NCBI GenBank assembly: GCA_010645155.1
Contig: JAAGOF010000311.1
Location: 62,255-126,254, forward strand
Source: Tigriopus japonicus
Taxonomy: Eukaryota > Arthropoda > Copepoda > Harpacticoida > Harpacticidae
Length of the DNA: 64,000 nucleotides
Reading direction: 5' to 3'
The notes beneath the pieces were generated by a model. That model did no database searches. It saw nothing but the letters and a program-made list of their open reading frames with translations, and was not told where the DNA came from. Shown in pieces: positions 44,301-56,289 of this stretch. Positions within the stretch are counted from its first letter, which is position 1. Each line of letters begins with the position of its first letter. The position numbers were made by a program, and so were the translations under genes.

Positions 44301-47300
44301 CGAATCTCAAGGCGAAGCTTTCGATGTGCCTCAATCCGAATTGGAAGGCAAAGCCCTTTTCCCTCATATTAGCACTCGAAACGTCAAGTTCGAGGTCAAC
44401 TTTGGCAAGACTTTCAAAGGAGAAGATCGAGAGGCTTGGAAACCGACCTTGGAAGGCTACGAAATGGCCGCTAATGTTGAAATCAAGGTTCGAGGCCCGA
44501 GTCGGATAGCCAAACGAGAGGATTGCGAGATGCTCATGATGATCGGTTTGCCCGCATCGGGTAAAACTACGTGGGTCAAGAAACACGTGGAGGAGCATCC
44601 CGAGAAACGGTATAACATCATCGGCACGGCTGCTCTCATTGAAAAGATGAAGGTAATGAGATAGCTTCTTCTATGGCTTGAATGGCGAGAATTTGAGTTT
44701 TAATTTGAATTTTTTTAGGTTAATGGAGAGCCGAGGAAACAGCATCACGAGAAGGACAAATGGGATGCGCTCATTCAGAAGTGCACAAGATGTCTTCAGG
44801 ATTGGCTTCGCGTGGCCTCACAAAGACGGAGAAATATTGTCATTGACCAGGTAAGACCCAACGAACCTTTTTGTTGACAGAATGGGAACCACTTTTGCGG
44901 TTGACCATTTCTCAAAGCAATCCAATTCCGAGGAATCCAAGGAGTTGCCAATCAGGGTCATTCTTGTATGTAAACGCGTTCTTTTTCTGGAGAAAGAAGT
45001 TGGGGTTCCAATTGGAAACCCAGCAGCAAATGGAAGTCAATTTTTTTTGCCATTTTGAAGGCACCCGTTGAAGTTTGGCCAAGAATGTGTCCCCGTTCAA
45101 AATACGAGGATGGTTTCCTCTGTGTTTTTTAAGTTAAAATGTTTGAAATTCTTGGAACCTTCCGTCGAAATTAGAAATCTAACCTTGCGTTGCTCGACTC
45201 ACATTCTTTTTCGTTTCATATTGGGATGACCCTGTTATTAAAAAACTTTTCCCTTCAAATCTCTTTTCCGGACTTGAAAGATCAAGTTTGAAACGCTTTA
45301 ATTTTCTGCACTGTCATATGCTTCTGTGAATATTCGAATGTTCTATGAATACTGCTAGCTTTACTCCATTGTGATGGGCATGTCTCAAACAGACCCAATG
45401 CCCACTTTCCACCCGAATCGGAATGGGAATGAATGAACTATCAATGTATGATCTAGTTAATGTCAACGTGAGAGACTTCTGCCCACTTCAGCTGAGAGAC
45501 CCATCAATGTCTTAATGACAGAAAAGGCTTGAGAATTACATGGGCGTGGGGTTAACTGGGCACTCAAGGCCCACCCCCCACCACCACCCCCTCCCATTGA
45601 GAGGTGGTAACCCCATGGAGTGATGCGTGGGTCATCCAGTGCCATGTGATGCCAATAAAAACGAGTACAATCAAGTGTACCTACTACACACACACTATCT
45701 TTCATGAAAGCAATGATGATGAAATGAGAGAGAAAGGAGGAGAGACGTGAAATCCGGTGTGGAACTTCGTCCAAGCGGGCTTAGAAACAAAGCCTAAACG
45801 AGTGATAATCTCCAAGTTTTGTCGACGATCGATCGACCGACAGCTCGCTCCGCAACCTCTACTACTATATACATAAAAAAGGTCCTGAAATCGCGGGAGA
45901 CCTCGTTCTTGACTCTCGTGGTGTTGTAGTCTTTGCGTGAGACTACCCAAAGTGATTATTGAAAGACACACACGTCATCTTCTCCAACATCATCGAAATG
46001 ATCACGGCCGTCATCCTCAAAAATGTGATGAAATTCATACATTCTAGATATTGATAGTAGGCATAATGTGTGTGCTTGCACCAAGAGACTAATCATATCC
46101 CCAGTCAAGATGATCAAATCGTGCTCAACCATGCACACACGCACCCAAAACAAAAAAAAAGCAAAAAGGATGATCGTCACTTAAAACTCTCTCATTTTCT
46201 TTCCCTCCCACAATTTAGACAAATGTCTACGCAAATGCACAAAAACGCAAAGTGCGCCCTTTCGAGGGTATGCTACGTAAAGCCGTGGTTATAGTGCCCT
46301 CTGAGGAGGACTATAAGGCCAGGGGAGATTCGCAGGAAAAGGCAGAATGCAAGGACGTGCCTGATACAGCTGTCATGGAAATGAAAGGTACTAGTAACTC
46401 CACGCGCATAGAACAGCGAACACTGCCTCTGCTTCACATCGGGAGCGGGGGCGGGGCTCGAACTTGATCCATCGACATCAAGGCAAGAGCGCTACGCCGT
46501 GGCACGTTTTCTTTTCTTTTTTTTTTAAATAATCTATTCATATTCGAGAGACTTGTAGACCTGTTGTTAGAAAAGCCATTGGCAAGGTTAGAATATTATT
46601 TGCTCAACTTTCACTTGGGGAAAACGAGATCAACGCGTAGGAATAGAATTGGGCCTTTAGCGGGGAAACAAAGAAAGGTTAAGAATAGGCCTGAAATTGA
46701 ACAATGTCTTAAATAGAGATATCCTGGTAAGTGACCCCATCCCCCCAAATTGAATATAAAGACTCATAAAAAGCCTGATATTTCTAGCCAATTTCACCGT
46801 CCCGGCAGAGGGTGAAGATTCTCCGTTCAAGGAGATCGTCTTCACAGACCTTCAACGTGAAGAAGCCACCAAACTAGTGGAAACATACAACAAGGTAAAC
46901 TCCCCGAAAAGGAAAAGCCAAGCTTAATCAACCCCTTATTCATTGACCTTTGACCTCCAGGACGCCAAGGAAAAAGGCTATGGAAAGAAGCACGAACAAC
47001 GCAACAAGCGTTTCAGAGGCAATTTCAACAAGAACCGTGGAGGTCGAATGGCTCGTGGAGGAGGCCGTGGAATGCCCCCTGGTCGAATGCCACCCTTCTT
47101 CAGAGGAGGTATGCGTGGAATGCCTCCACGTGGGTTCCCCATGCGTCCGCCCATGAGAGGAGGTATGGGTGGTCCCATGCGCGGAGGACCTCTCCATCGA
47201 TGGGGTCCTCCACAGGGCATGCCCATGGGTGGACCTCCAAGAGGAGGCGGGAACATACCCGGACCCCGTGGGGGTGGACCCCGAGGCGGTCGTGGAAATA

Positions 47301-48341
47301 TGGCTCCTCGCGGAAACATGGGTGGTCCCCGAAATAACATGGGACCTCGTGGAGGTGGTGGAGGAGGCGGTCATGGAGGCCCCCAGAAATTTGGTGGGGG
47401 AGGTGGCAGTGCCCCTTGGGGAAACCCTGCTCCTTGGAGCCAGAACCAAAGACCCGCAGGAGGTCCTTGGGGAAATGCGGGGGGTGGAGGAGGTGGAGGC
47501 CCCTGGAGTCAAGGAGGTGGAAACCAAATGGGTGGAGGAAGTCCATGGGGTAACCAAGGGGGTATGAACCAACCTCAGCGTGGCGGTGGCATGATGGGCG
47601 GCTACGGATCCAGACCCGTGAGTATTTGATTTATAACCGGCTTTGAAGAGTTGTTCTGCTTAAAAGTTAGGTCGATGAATTACTTTGATGTTTTCATGTT
47701 GGACTAGCGGAAAAAGCTGTATTTGCAAATTTGAACCACAAATGTCTTAGTAAGTTATTTATTTAAGTGGTAGTAGGAAAGTCAGGTGCTTGGATTCAGT
47801 AGAATTCAATATCATCCCAAATAACGAGTAGCGTTGAAAGTATTAGCATAATTGTCAAGAAAGTAACAATTGATAACCTGTAATCTAATCCATTATAAGT
47901 CCCTTGCTGAATGCCTGAGTGGAGATCTGTTTGTATTTGATCCTTGATTTAGTTAACATTTGACGTGTCAGTACAAATTCTAAAAACAACAGACTTACTC
48001 AACGAGCAGACAAATGAATGGTTTTCTTGTCAATGCCCTCATGAGCTTCTAATAAGTATAATTACAATCCATTCTACTTACTCTCGCCATCCGTTTGATG
48101 GGAGCATCTAGGCATAAAGAGGATCAATCTATTAGGGGACTGAAATTAGCCAATGCATCTTCATGAACTATTTTTGCGTTATCATTTTCAGACAAGCAAT
48201 GTCTGGGGAGGAAATCAAGGCGGAGGAGGAGGCGGCAACTTCAACCAAGGCGGATTTGGTGGCGGTGGAGGAGGCGGTGGCGGCAATAATGCTTGGGGAG
48301 GTGGTTTTGGAGGGGGATATGGCGGTGGATATGGCCGATGA
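41323..48341 (+). CDS. hnRNP U-like RNA/DNA-binding protein, 846 aa, nine exons
   Basis: Exons in phase: 41323-41461, 42448-42674, 43624-43717, 43787-44652, 44719-44850, 46219-46387, 46788-46894, 46961-47617, 48192-48341. Residues 1-40 are a SAP domain ([15 protein letters not shown]). About 47-150 is an acidic region. A basic NLS (KQRRGQKRK) lies near 161-169. A SPRY domain covers about 190-370. The kinase-like domain has P-loop [10 protein letters not shown] at 407-416, then [20 protein letters not shown]. The C-terminus from about 579 is an Arg-Gly/Gly-rich RGG region with PWG repeats, ending GGGYGR. This order is that of the hnRNP U/scaffold attachment factor A family, nuclear proteins that bind pre-mRNA and chromatin; the Drosophila counterpart is probably CG30122. 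The ATG has context ACCATCATGG. The gene faces the minus-strand gene at 48896 tail to tail. Confidence 0.95.
43262..43345 (-). repeat. tRNA-like SINE head
   Basis: The minus strand reads GTCACCTTGGCTGAATGCC, then a perfect B box GGTTCGAGTCC about 40 bases on. The T stem is imperfect and no body with tail is clear, so it is a degraded SINE, not a tRNA gene. It lies in intron 2 of the hnRNP U-like gene. Confidence 0.45.
46425..46508 (-). repeat. tRNA-like SINE head
   Basis: The minus strand has GTGCCACGGCGTAGCGCTC and B-box-like AAGTTCGAGCCCC at normal spacing, followed by GC-rich sequence. It directly follows exon 6 of the hnRNP U-like gene. Confidence 0.4.
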
Positions 48342-48895
48342 AGAGCGAAAGCTTTGATCGAAATTCCGTATGTTGCTTTGGATCTTCGTATGTGCACGTA
48401 TGAAGGACACTTTAGTACAAGATTCTTTGAAGTATTCTTGCAAGCCCTCCTAAAATCTACTCTTAGAACCATGAAGCTAGTGCCGTGTATTATTAATATT
48501 TTTCATGATGTTTTGTCGACACTTAAGTTGCGTAAATCAACCCCATCTCCGTGTTTTGTACCTCATATACCTAAGGATTATTGAAAAATACAACCTTTTT
48601 TGCCCTGCGTACCAAATTTATGTGGTGTATTTTCCCATTAATTTATTGCAAAACTCGAATATGTGTCATACCTCCAGCAAATCGTTTCCCAGTGATGAAC
48701 AAATCACTTGGCAAATTTCGTCTCATTTTTTGTGAAATGCTTACCTAATAGTATGATCATTTTCCTTTGCCATGTTTAAAGTACGATAACAAAGGAGTCT
48801 TTATTAGATTCACGTATGCGTTGACAACACTCAAGATAACGAAATGACCCCGAGGACCTCAAAACATGATGAAAATCTACTTGGCGTTGTTGACA

Positions 48896-51800
48896 TCATT
48901 GATATTCTAAGAGTTTGTTGGTTCGGGACATCAGATCGGTCAGGTTATTCCAAGATCCATCAATACAAATGTCCTCTAACGCTTCAATGTCCAATGATAA
49001 AAGTGCTGGCTGTAGAAACGAAGTGATAGTTTGAGCTCGGGTGGAATTCCCGGAATTTCGAGATTCATGCCAATATTTGGAATTCAATCAATTGAGGAAT
49101 GGAATGGAATAACGAATGAAGGCAACAAAAAAGCGTTTCTATGTCAAATATCGCTGGATTGTTGGATAAAATGCTATCGATGCACACACGATTGAGTTAG
49201 TTCCATTTCGTCAAGTTCCCACATTTACCTTCAGAAATGCAGTAACATCTCGGATAATATGAGAAAAGGCCGTCTTGTGTAATGGACTTTCCTTGGCACA
49301 AATATCGAGCACTTTCCATTGAGGACCAATTGCAACCCCATTCTCTTCGGAATGTTGGACTTGACCTTTGCCTGAGCTGAAATTGTAAACTTATTTGTCA
49401 GATTTACTTTCTTAAAAAATCAACCTATTTTTCACCCAATCGGCACTAATAAAACCACTAATTCTTTGAAAGGGTACTGTTAAAGTGTGTCAAATATTTT
49501 TTTCAAATAATTTTCCGCAGGATTTAAGCAATCGAGACAAATGTCAAAGGTTGCTGTTTCTTGCGAAAAAAATCGAGTTATAAATGTTTTGAATCGTCAA
49601 AACTCAGATGTGATATGTTAATGTGGTCCAATATGAAGAAGAGTATATGAAGAGATAATAATATGATTAATAATATTGAAAAAAAAACCGAAAAAAACAC
49701 CCGAAAAAACCGGGCGGGTTTTTCTCCGATGCAACCCTGAATGTGGGTCATTCAAGGGTATGAGAAATACTGAAAACATGCCAAAATTCATACCCAGATT
49801 TGGACAAGCGCCATCTGGTCACTCCAAACAGGAAGTACAGTAGATAAACCAAAGCAGGCTAATAAGTAATAACACTAGACAAAAAAGAAATTATGCTTTA
49901 GGCGTCTTACTTGCACGTTGATGTCCCAAGCATTTTGTATGACTATTCTACAAAATTGACCCAACGGATTTTTTTATATATTTTATTTGATGTACTAGTA
50001 ATAACGATGAAACAAAATTGCAAGAACTATAAAAATAAACACTTGTCAAACTTGCCAAGACCCATTTTATTACTACATCATTCTGACGGCCTATTTGTTA
50101 TCATTTAAATTCTGTTTGATGATAAATTATTCGTTGTGGAACAAAACAATCACTGACATGACTAAAAACATTCTACAATTTTCACTACAAGTTAAGAAAA
50201 AAATATAAAACATGTATTAAGTTTTGGAAAAAGTTTCAAACTAGTCAAAGAGAGATGAATCAAATCTCGGAGAAATATTTTGATGGCGTCAAAAGACGAC
50301 AAAAAATGGTAAACAAGATGAATAAAGTTGAAAAATGACAAATACGTTAATCCGTCAAAACCTCTTATCTCTAGTGAAAAGATATCTTATATCTGTATTG
50401 TATGATTGTCCTAATTTTAAGGACGAGCTGCAACGGATTTCAAATGAATCCTTATCCATCGGGTTTGGCAGATAGGATCTCTTATGCTCTATAAAGACTT
50501 GTTCCCCCGGATGAACAAGTTTGGAAGCGTTGCACTCAAAATGCATTTTAGACAGGTGACAGGCTTCTGACATGTTTCTTTTTATGACAGGTACAAGGGT
50601 AATCCCCCAACTGATGGTCAATCAGGAAATTCCGAAATGGCCAAGTATGTAAGCTTTACCTAATACCAATTCATGACAATTCTGCTCTAATTACCCCTAA
50701 TTACCCGTGTCTTACCATGAAATAGGTTTGCATGCAAAATAATCCATTTTCCTTATGATTTTTCCGTTGCAAATTGTGTGATGTGGTTATTTATTTGTAT
50801 GGTTTAGTTTTGCTTTCCACATATTATTTTAGAACATAAAAAACTATTAGTTGTTTGAAAAAAGTGTTTTAAAAGTGTACACTATACAATTTTAACATTT
50901 CCAAGAGGATTTAAGTGATCGAGACTAGAGCGCTATAATAAAAGAGTACGCGCATGTGCCATTTNNNNNNNNNNNNNNNNNNNNNNNNNNNNNNNNNNNN
51001 NNNNNNNNNNNNNNNNNNNNNNNNNNNNNNNNNNNNNNNNNNNNNNNNNNNNNNNNNNNNNNNNNNNNNNNNNNNNNNNNNNNNNNNNNNNNNNNNNNNN
51101 NNNNNNNNNNNNNNNNNNNNNNNNNNNNNNNNNNNNNNAATTTTAACATTTCCAAGAGGATTTAAGTGATCGAGACTAGTCTAATCGAGACCAAAAAATT
51201 GCCAAAGTTGCTGTTTGTTGCGAAAAAGTCGAGAAGTTGCTGAATCTGACTAAAATGGCCACAAGTTGCAATTTTTGGTGCAAGTTGCATGGTTGCAACA
51301 TTGTCCGTGCCCTATTCATGATCCATTGTTGATGGGTTTGACATCTCGGGCGTTCTAAACCATACTTGTTGCCTTTTACAATTTGAAATTAATTGAATAA
51401 TAATGATAATAATAACAATAATAATGTTTATTGCGAGAACTGTCTCATTGGATATATATCATCCATATATATTCCATACAATAATTGTAATGAAGTCATG
51501 GGGCCCGTTCTGGAGTTGGAATTGTAATTATAAATAATTGCTTATGACTTTTGAGGCCAATATATTTGTTATTGAAATTAATCATCTAGTTAAAGCAACT
51601 GACAAATGTCTGTCACCTATTTTTAAGGGATAAGAATTTTTTAACATATGCCTCTATAAGATCGATCTGTGTTCCATGTTTTTGACAAAAGAACCTTTTT
51701 TATCAAAGCCTTATGCAAACAGATTTGTCGTGAGAACTTTTAAAATGACAAATTCAGTTTTTTTGCGAAATGCTTGAAAAGTCAAGAGTTTGTCTTCTCC

Positions 51801-52349
51801 TATTTATTGCAGAGAATTGAAATTGAAAAAAGTTTACGAACGTATTCAATTTCTAGCTTGTCTTAAAGCTGTATGAATGATTGTTACATAACATTTTGGA
51901 AAGAACGTTTCAATTATTTGAACCTTTTGGAAAGTAGATAGGACGCAATAGCTAACTAGATTACCTTCCACAGGCAGCCTAAAGACGCACAAATTCGCCA
52001 TGATAAATCAATAAATAACTTTGATTCAATGGTGCCACAAATCAACCGTTACAGCAATACACGTGAGAAGGGTCCTTAGCAAAAAAACGAATTACCATGT
52101 TTTGCGTTTAGTAACGTTGGGTCCTTCCAAAAGGACACTTTCCGTGGTCTCGACAAAATGTCTCGTCCGTTCCACAACTTTTTCTCTCGTTTTATGGTGG
52201 TTTTGTGCACTGACAATAGGCGAAGCAGGATCCTTTCCGTTTTTGCGCATTACATCTTCTCCGAGATGAAAACCAATGTGAAGTGTCCTCTTGATCAGAT
52301 TAGCACACAGACAATGCCAAGTTCCACTGAAAGAGTATGGATCAGGTTT
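48896..52349 (-). CDS. Unidentified protein, three C-terminal exons (171 codons)
   Basis: Three exons splice in phase. 52349-52096 has acceptor TTGCGCTCAG, ends in GPNVTKRKT plus two bases, donor GTAATT. 49376-49229 has acceptor AATTTCAG, supplies the third base of a Cys codon, encodes SGKGQVQHSEENGV ... TAFLK, donor GTAAAT. 49009-48896 has acceptor TTTCTACAG, encodes PALLSLDIEALEDICIDGSW ... KLLEYQ, stop TGA. The joint composition is that of a soluble helical protein, with a WHCLC motif near the first exon's start. I do not recognise the family, and the start exon was not found. Intron 1 is 2.7 kb and contains the third assembly gap. The gene lies tail to tail with the hnRNP U-like gene. Confidence 0.5.
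49377..52095. other. Large intron of the unidentified gene, repeats and gap
   Basis: Contains an open minus-strand frame (50621-50355, 88 codons) that I cannot place. It also contains copies of a GGATTTAAGYRATCGAGAC repeat (49523, 50908, 51158) and AAT-rich sequence at 51395-51430. Confidence 0.4.
50965..51138. other. Assembly gap (174 N) flanked by a 40-bp duplication
   Basis: Run of N. About 40 bases starting AATTTTAACATTTCCAAGAG occur both at 50888-50928 and right after the gap at 51139-51179. Confidence 0.9.
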
Positions 52350-53684
52350 CTGAGCGCAAGGAATGCAATCAATTGAGTGTCAGTTCTAAGATCTTTTAGA
52401 AAGCCACTGTTTTAGAAAGATTAATAGGAAACGGCTCTCAAGGTCAAGAAAATAACGCACGAAGAGACATTGAATGTGAGGAAAATGGCGGGATTTGCTT
52501 GGTTGATTTAGTTGTCAGTAGCAGAAAATTGAGTTTTGCAACGATTTGCCCTCCTTCATGACGTCAAAGGAAATGGGTTAATAGGGATTCAAAAGAAGTC
52601 AGCTGTCAAATTGTCGCGCATAAAGTGATGCTTTTTTGCATGGAGAAATTCGCTGGCATAGATTGGGGTGCATTTAGTTACTCATTTAAAGGTTTCACTA
52701 TAACATTAAAGTTCAGATTTTTATGGTCAACTAGGCTTGGTCTGTTCTAATACTCAGTAGTCAACACTTTTTACGGGTAGAACATCAGATTATTCGGAAA
52801 ATCTCAAGTTCGGATTGAAGTTCAATGAGCATGTAGGTCTGTGATGTATTTGATGTATTTTCGAAAGTGATTGACCATTTTTTGACAGGACAACTGCACT
52901 ATAATGTAAAGATGACAGTAATGAACAATGCCATCTGCTTTGTTCCCCATTATTTGTCTTCAATTTGTCTAATTAAAGAACAAACAGAGCTGAGTAGTAA
53001 TATACAGCCTAAGAAACTGATTGACCCTTGTGAGCTGATCAAGAACAAAGTATATCGCGTTATTCATACAAAGAATGTGCTCTTTCAATTGGTTAAGACA
53101 TACGCTCAGATGTTACATGTACTTATTCAAATGGCTCGAGTATACCAAAATATAGTTTAAACAACCAACTTATTACATAAGCTGCAAATGGAGTTTATGT
53201 ACAGTTATGTTATACATACATTTGAATTAGTGCACGTAACATCCGTTTGATCATATGGTGTGATCCATACAATTCTGAGGAGTTTCTTAAACCTTGTGTT
53301 AATACATTAAGCAATAGACCAACATAACATACATACCCAAAATCCCATACAAACAAATACACTTCTGGGTGAGCAGTACAGTATTTGGCATTTGTGTACC
53401 CCAGATTTCAATAAAAGAATGGAAATTGGTGCTGACTTTCTGGATGCACTCAGAATAATCTGAGAAAGAAAGGTTGGAAAGGATTATAATCAATATCAAA
53501 AAAGTCAAAAAATGTTATGATTTATGAACAATTTATCTCAAGAGATTGTAATCCGCCATAATTTAGCAATTTCTCGAGCTGATTCTAGCTCCGATCAATC
53601 AAGTCGACTGATAGCATGTAGTAGAAGGTCATAGTACACATAGATTAATCAATTGATAAACATAGCTCCTACTTCAGTGACAAA
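52350..53684. other. Region upstream of two divergent genes
   Basis: It separates the minus-strand exon at 52349 from the nuclear receptor start. It should hold the receptor promoter and may hold missing 5' exons of the unidentified gene. I could not define any exon or promoter element. Confidence 0.4.
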
Positions 53685-55133
53685 ATGGAGACATTATTCC
53701 AAAGCGGTGAACTGGATCTTTTGGTTAATGAAATATTATCAGAGGGTCCGCATCCGAGTTATTATGAATCAATAACTGACGAACTTTTGGCCTTCTCAAG
53801 TACGTCAATTTCGGCCAAACGACCAAATTCCCAAAAGCATTATGATCTGGATACGATCAGTCTTCAAGAACTCATGAATGTGGCACCCGTGGAATGTGAT
53901 ACCCAAACCATCACCAATGACCCCAACATTGTATCTCAAACAGAGGATTCGAGTGATTTCAGCGACACCCCAAGAACCCCAAATTTAAGTAAACCTCATC
54001 GCGAATGCCCAGTTTGTGACAATCCATCCGGGAAGCATTCTTATTATGGAGCCCAAGTTTGTTTCAGTTGTCGGGCATTTTTCCGCCGATCCACCATCAA
54101 TTCTACTTTTACGGAGTTCCAATGTAAAGACAGCAAAACATGTGGCATCAACTCTAAATCATGGAAGAGTTGCAAGTTCTGTCGATATCAGAAATGTCTC
54201 TCGGCGGGTATGAAATCCACTTGGGTCTTAAACGACGAAGAGCGGGTTCAACGAAACGCAAATCGGAAGCGACTCCGGAAAATTCGGGAAGCCGGGGTCG
54301 CTTTTTCTGAGACTTTTATAGGTAATCAATGGACCACAGATGAGGAACATCAAATAAGACAAGCTCGCAATGACTTTTTGCTAAAAGGATTTGGTGTGAT
54401 TGCCCAATTTTGCTCAAGCAATCCGAATATTTTTGATCGATATGTTGACTGCTTAAATGGTAACACTCCATTCGATCCGATGTTGGTAGGGTACACCAGA
54501 AGATTTATATACAGCGAGGTGATGAAGTCCATTTCTGACTTATTGATAATGAAGGACATTCATCCCGTGGATCGGTTCCTTCTTCTATCCCACAATTATC
54601 CTTTGTGGGTCTCGTTCGAAGAGGCAGTTCAGTTCAGAAACCACCAAGAGATGGAGAAAATCCAACAAACTTTTAGCAAGTGCATTCGGACCCTGAAAAG
54701 CTCGTCGGATCTTTGGCCAAATGCCAATATCGATCACTTGCAAAGGACCTTCGACAAACTGTCCGTACATGACAATGCTAACTTTTTGGACAAATTGAAT
54801 AACCTAATCACGGACCAGTCCATGAGAAGAAGAAGAACCCAACTGATCACTTCCATCCAATCTTGGCCAAAAATCAGTTCTCGAGGCTTGGCCGATGACA
54901 TTCTTCTCACTTTAATGACGATGATATTGATCTTTAGTTCAGACTCTCTCAAGTTACAATCAGAAGGTGTGGTGAGCAAGATTCAGAACCAATATTGCTA
55001 CATGTTATATAGATATGTCAACTTTAAATCGCCCGGAAAAGCTCATGTTAAGCTGGGTGAAGGCATGGAAATCGTTTCAAAAGTGCGAGAAGTGATGATC
55101 ACGGGAGAAGCGGCATTAAATAAAAGTATTTAA
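53685..55133 (+). CDS. Nuclear receptor, atypical DNA-binding domain, intronless, 482 aa
   Basis: A single uninterrupted frame. Residues 1-105 are an acidic N-terminal region. The two-zinc-finger DNA-binding domain spans 108-175. Finger 1 uses C108, C111, C126, C129; finger 2 uses C147, C153, C163, C166. The P-box reads CFSCRAFF instead of CEGCKGFF. The spacing between C111 and C126 is 14 residues, one more than usual (SGKHSYYGAQV). Finger 2 and CRYQKCLSAGMK are conventional and resemble HR96/NR1J-type receptors. Residues from about 220 to 482 form a helical ligand-binding-domain-like region (HPVDRFLLLSHNYPLWVSFE). A clear AF-2 helix is not obvious at the C-terminus. A ligand-regulated or orphan transcription factor is expected. 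Lack of introns, unlike its multi-exon neighbours, suggests a retrocopy or a lineage-expanded clade. An AATAAA-rich stretch lies near 55515. Confidence 0.9.
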   Translation: METLFQSGELDLLVNEILSEGPHPSYYESITDELLAFSSTSISAKRPNSQKHYDLDTISLQELMNVAPVECDTQTITNDPNIVSQTEDSSDFSDTPRTPNLSKPHRECPVCDNPSGKHSYYGAQVCFSCRAFFRRSTINSTFTEFQCKDSKTCGINSKSWKSCKFCRYQKCLSAGMKSTWVLNDEERVQRNANRKRLRKIREAGVAFSETFIGNQWTTDEEHQIRQARNDFLLKGFGVIAQFCSSNPNIFDRYVDCLNGNTPFDPMLVGYTRRFIYSEVMKSISDLLIMKDIHPVDRFLLLSHNYPLWVSFEEAVQFRNHQEMEKIQQTFSKCIRTLKSSSDLWPNANIDHLQRTFDKLSVHDNANFLDKLNNLITDQSMRRRRTQLITSIQSWPKISSRGLADDILLTLMTMILIFSSDSLKLQSEGVVSKIQNQYCYMLYRYVNFKSPGKAHVKLGEGMEIVSKVREVMITGEAALNKSI

Positions 55134-55833
55134 AAAGTTGAAAAGTGGTCACTGTTATTTCTCTTTTCATTTTTTGTGGAAGATTTCGTCACGATCTTTT
55201 TCGGGGAATGACTTGTTAACTTTGAGACTTTGATGTCAAAGTTTTTCCCTTCCGCAAATTAACTCAGAACTTGTTGAAGGTAGTTTTAATTAATTGACAA
55301 AAAAGGTTGCTTACGTTGTTGGGAAGTCGGTATTTGGAAGTTACTGTTGCTAGGGAATGGATAGATTCAGGATTTTTTCGTAAAACCCATAGTCAAGTTT
55401 AAAATTTATTCGATTTTGTAACCTTGTAAACACTATTTTTAAAGGAGCTCGTATCTTTCTACGTCTAAAGAAATATCTTTTCATGTAATATTTTCGGATT
55501 TTTTAAATCTTATAAAATAAAAATAAATTATTATTGTTGTAGAACTCTAAAGGGCTTTTGGATCCACTTGTGGTTCTTATCATTTTCTTTTGCACTTGAA
55601 AAACCTATGTGGCTTATGTATTTTGTTTATTATTATTCTGCAATTCATAAAAAACATACCTTGAAGTTGGCAAGGTAACGAATGAATACTCATAATAGAC
55701 TCGAGTTTTTATTGCGACAAGGTGAATTGATTTAGAAAATAAATCTCCTCGAGGATTTGGACTTGTTTCTCACATTACGCTGTTTCTGTTTCATTTTACG
55801 AACCTGTTTGCATAAAGAATATAGGAATGTTCT
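55134..55833. other. Receptor 3' flank, no gene
   Basis: AT-rich, with candidate polyadenylation signals near 55513-55530. Nothing else was recognised. Confidence 0.4.
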
Positions 55834-55870
55834 AACTAGAGCTCTATATTAGAAATATAGAGCTCTAGTT
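55834..55870. repeat. Perfect 17-bp hairpin with 3-base loop
   Basis: AACTAGAGCTCTATATT (55834-55850) is followed by AGA and its exact complement (55854-55870). TTCTAACTA occurs at both ends. Confidence 0.9.
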
Positions 55871-56289
55871 CTAACTATGAAAGAGAAATTTGTGCTAGAG
55901 CAACCCTCAAGACGTCAAGACGAAGCTAAGTTGCTTGAAAAAATGCCGAGACATACAGGGTTGTTTAATTTGGAGTCCCCAAAACTTTGATGACAAATTG
56001 CGACAAAAGGAGACGATATAGCTAATTTAAGGTCAAAATAACTTTAATAATACAGATGTATACCCAACTCTTTGTTTTTGTCGTCTTATGAATTTCAGCA
56101 ATATTAGTCCTTCTAATTGGCGCTCAAGGTAATGATGTTTTTTATAATAGAGCGTGCGTACCTTGAGCGAGGGAGCCGCTCTTGAAAAAAAAACCTCAGT
56201 TTTATAACGGGTCAATCAATTTCATTAATACTTTGCCTGAGTATACCTAAAACTGTTTTCTATAAATGGTATTAGTACAATGTAATCAC

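Noticed and set aside
46940..47572. 210-codon minus-strand frame rich in Ser and Thr
   Set aside because: It is the antisense shadow of the Gly/Arg-rich exon 8 of the hnRNP U-like gene.
50355..50621. 88-codon minus-strand frame with Cys and charged residues
   Set aside because: Compositionally plausible, but no family, signal or phase link to neighbouring exons was found.
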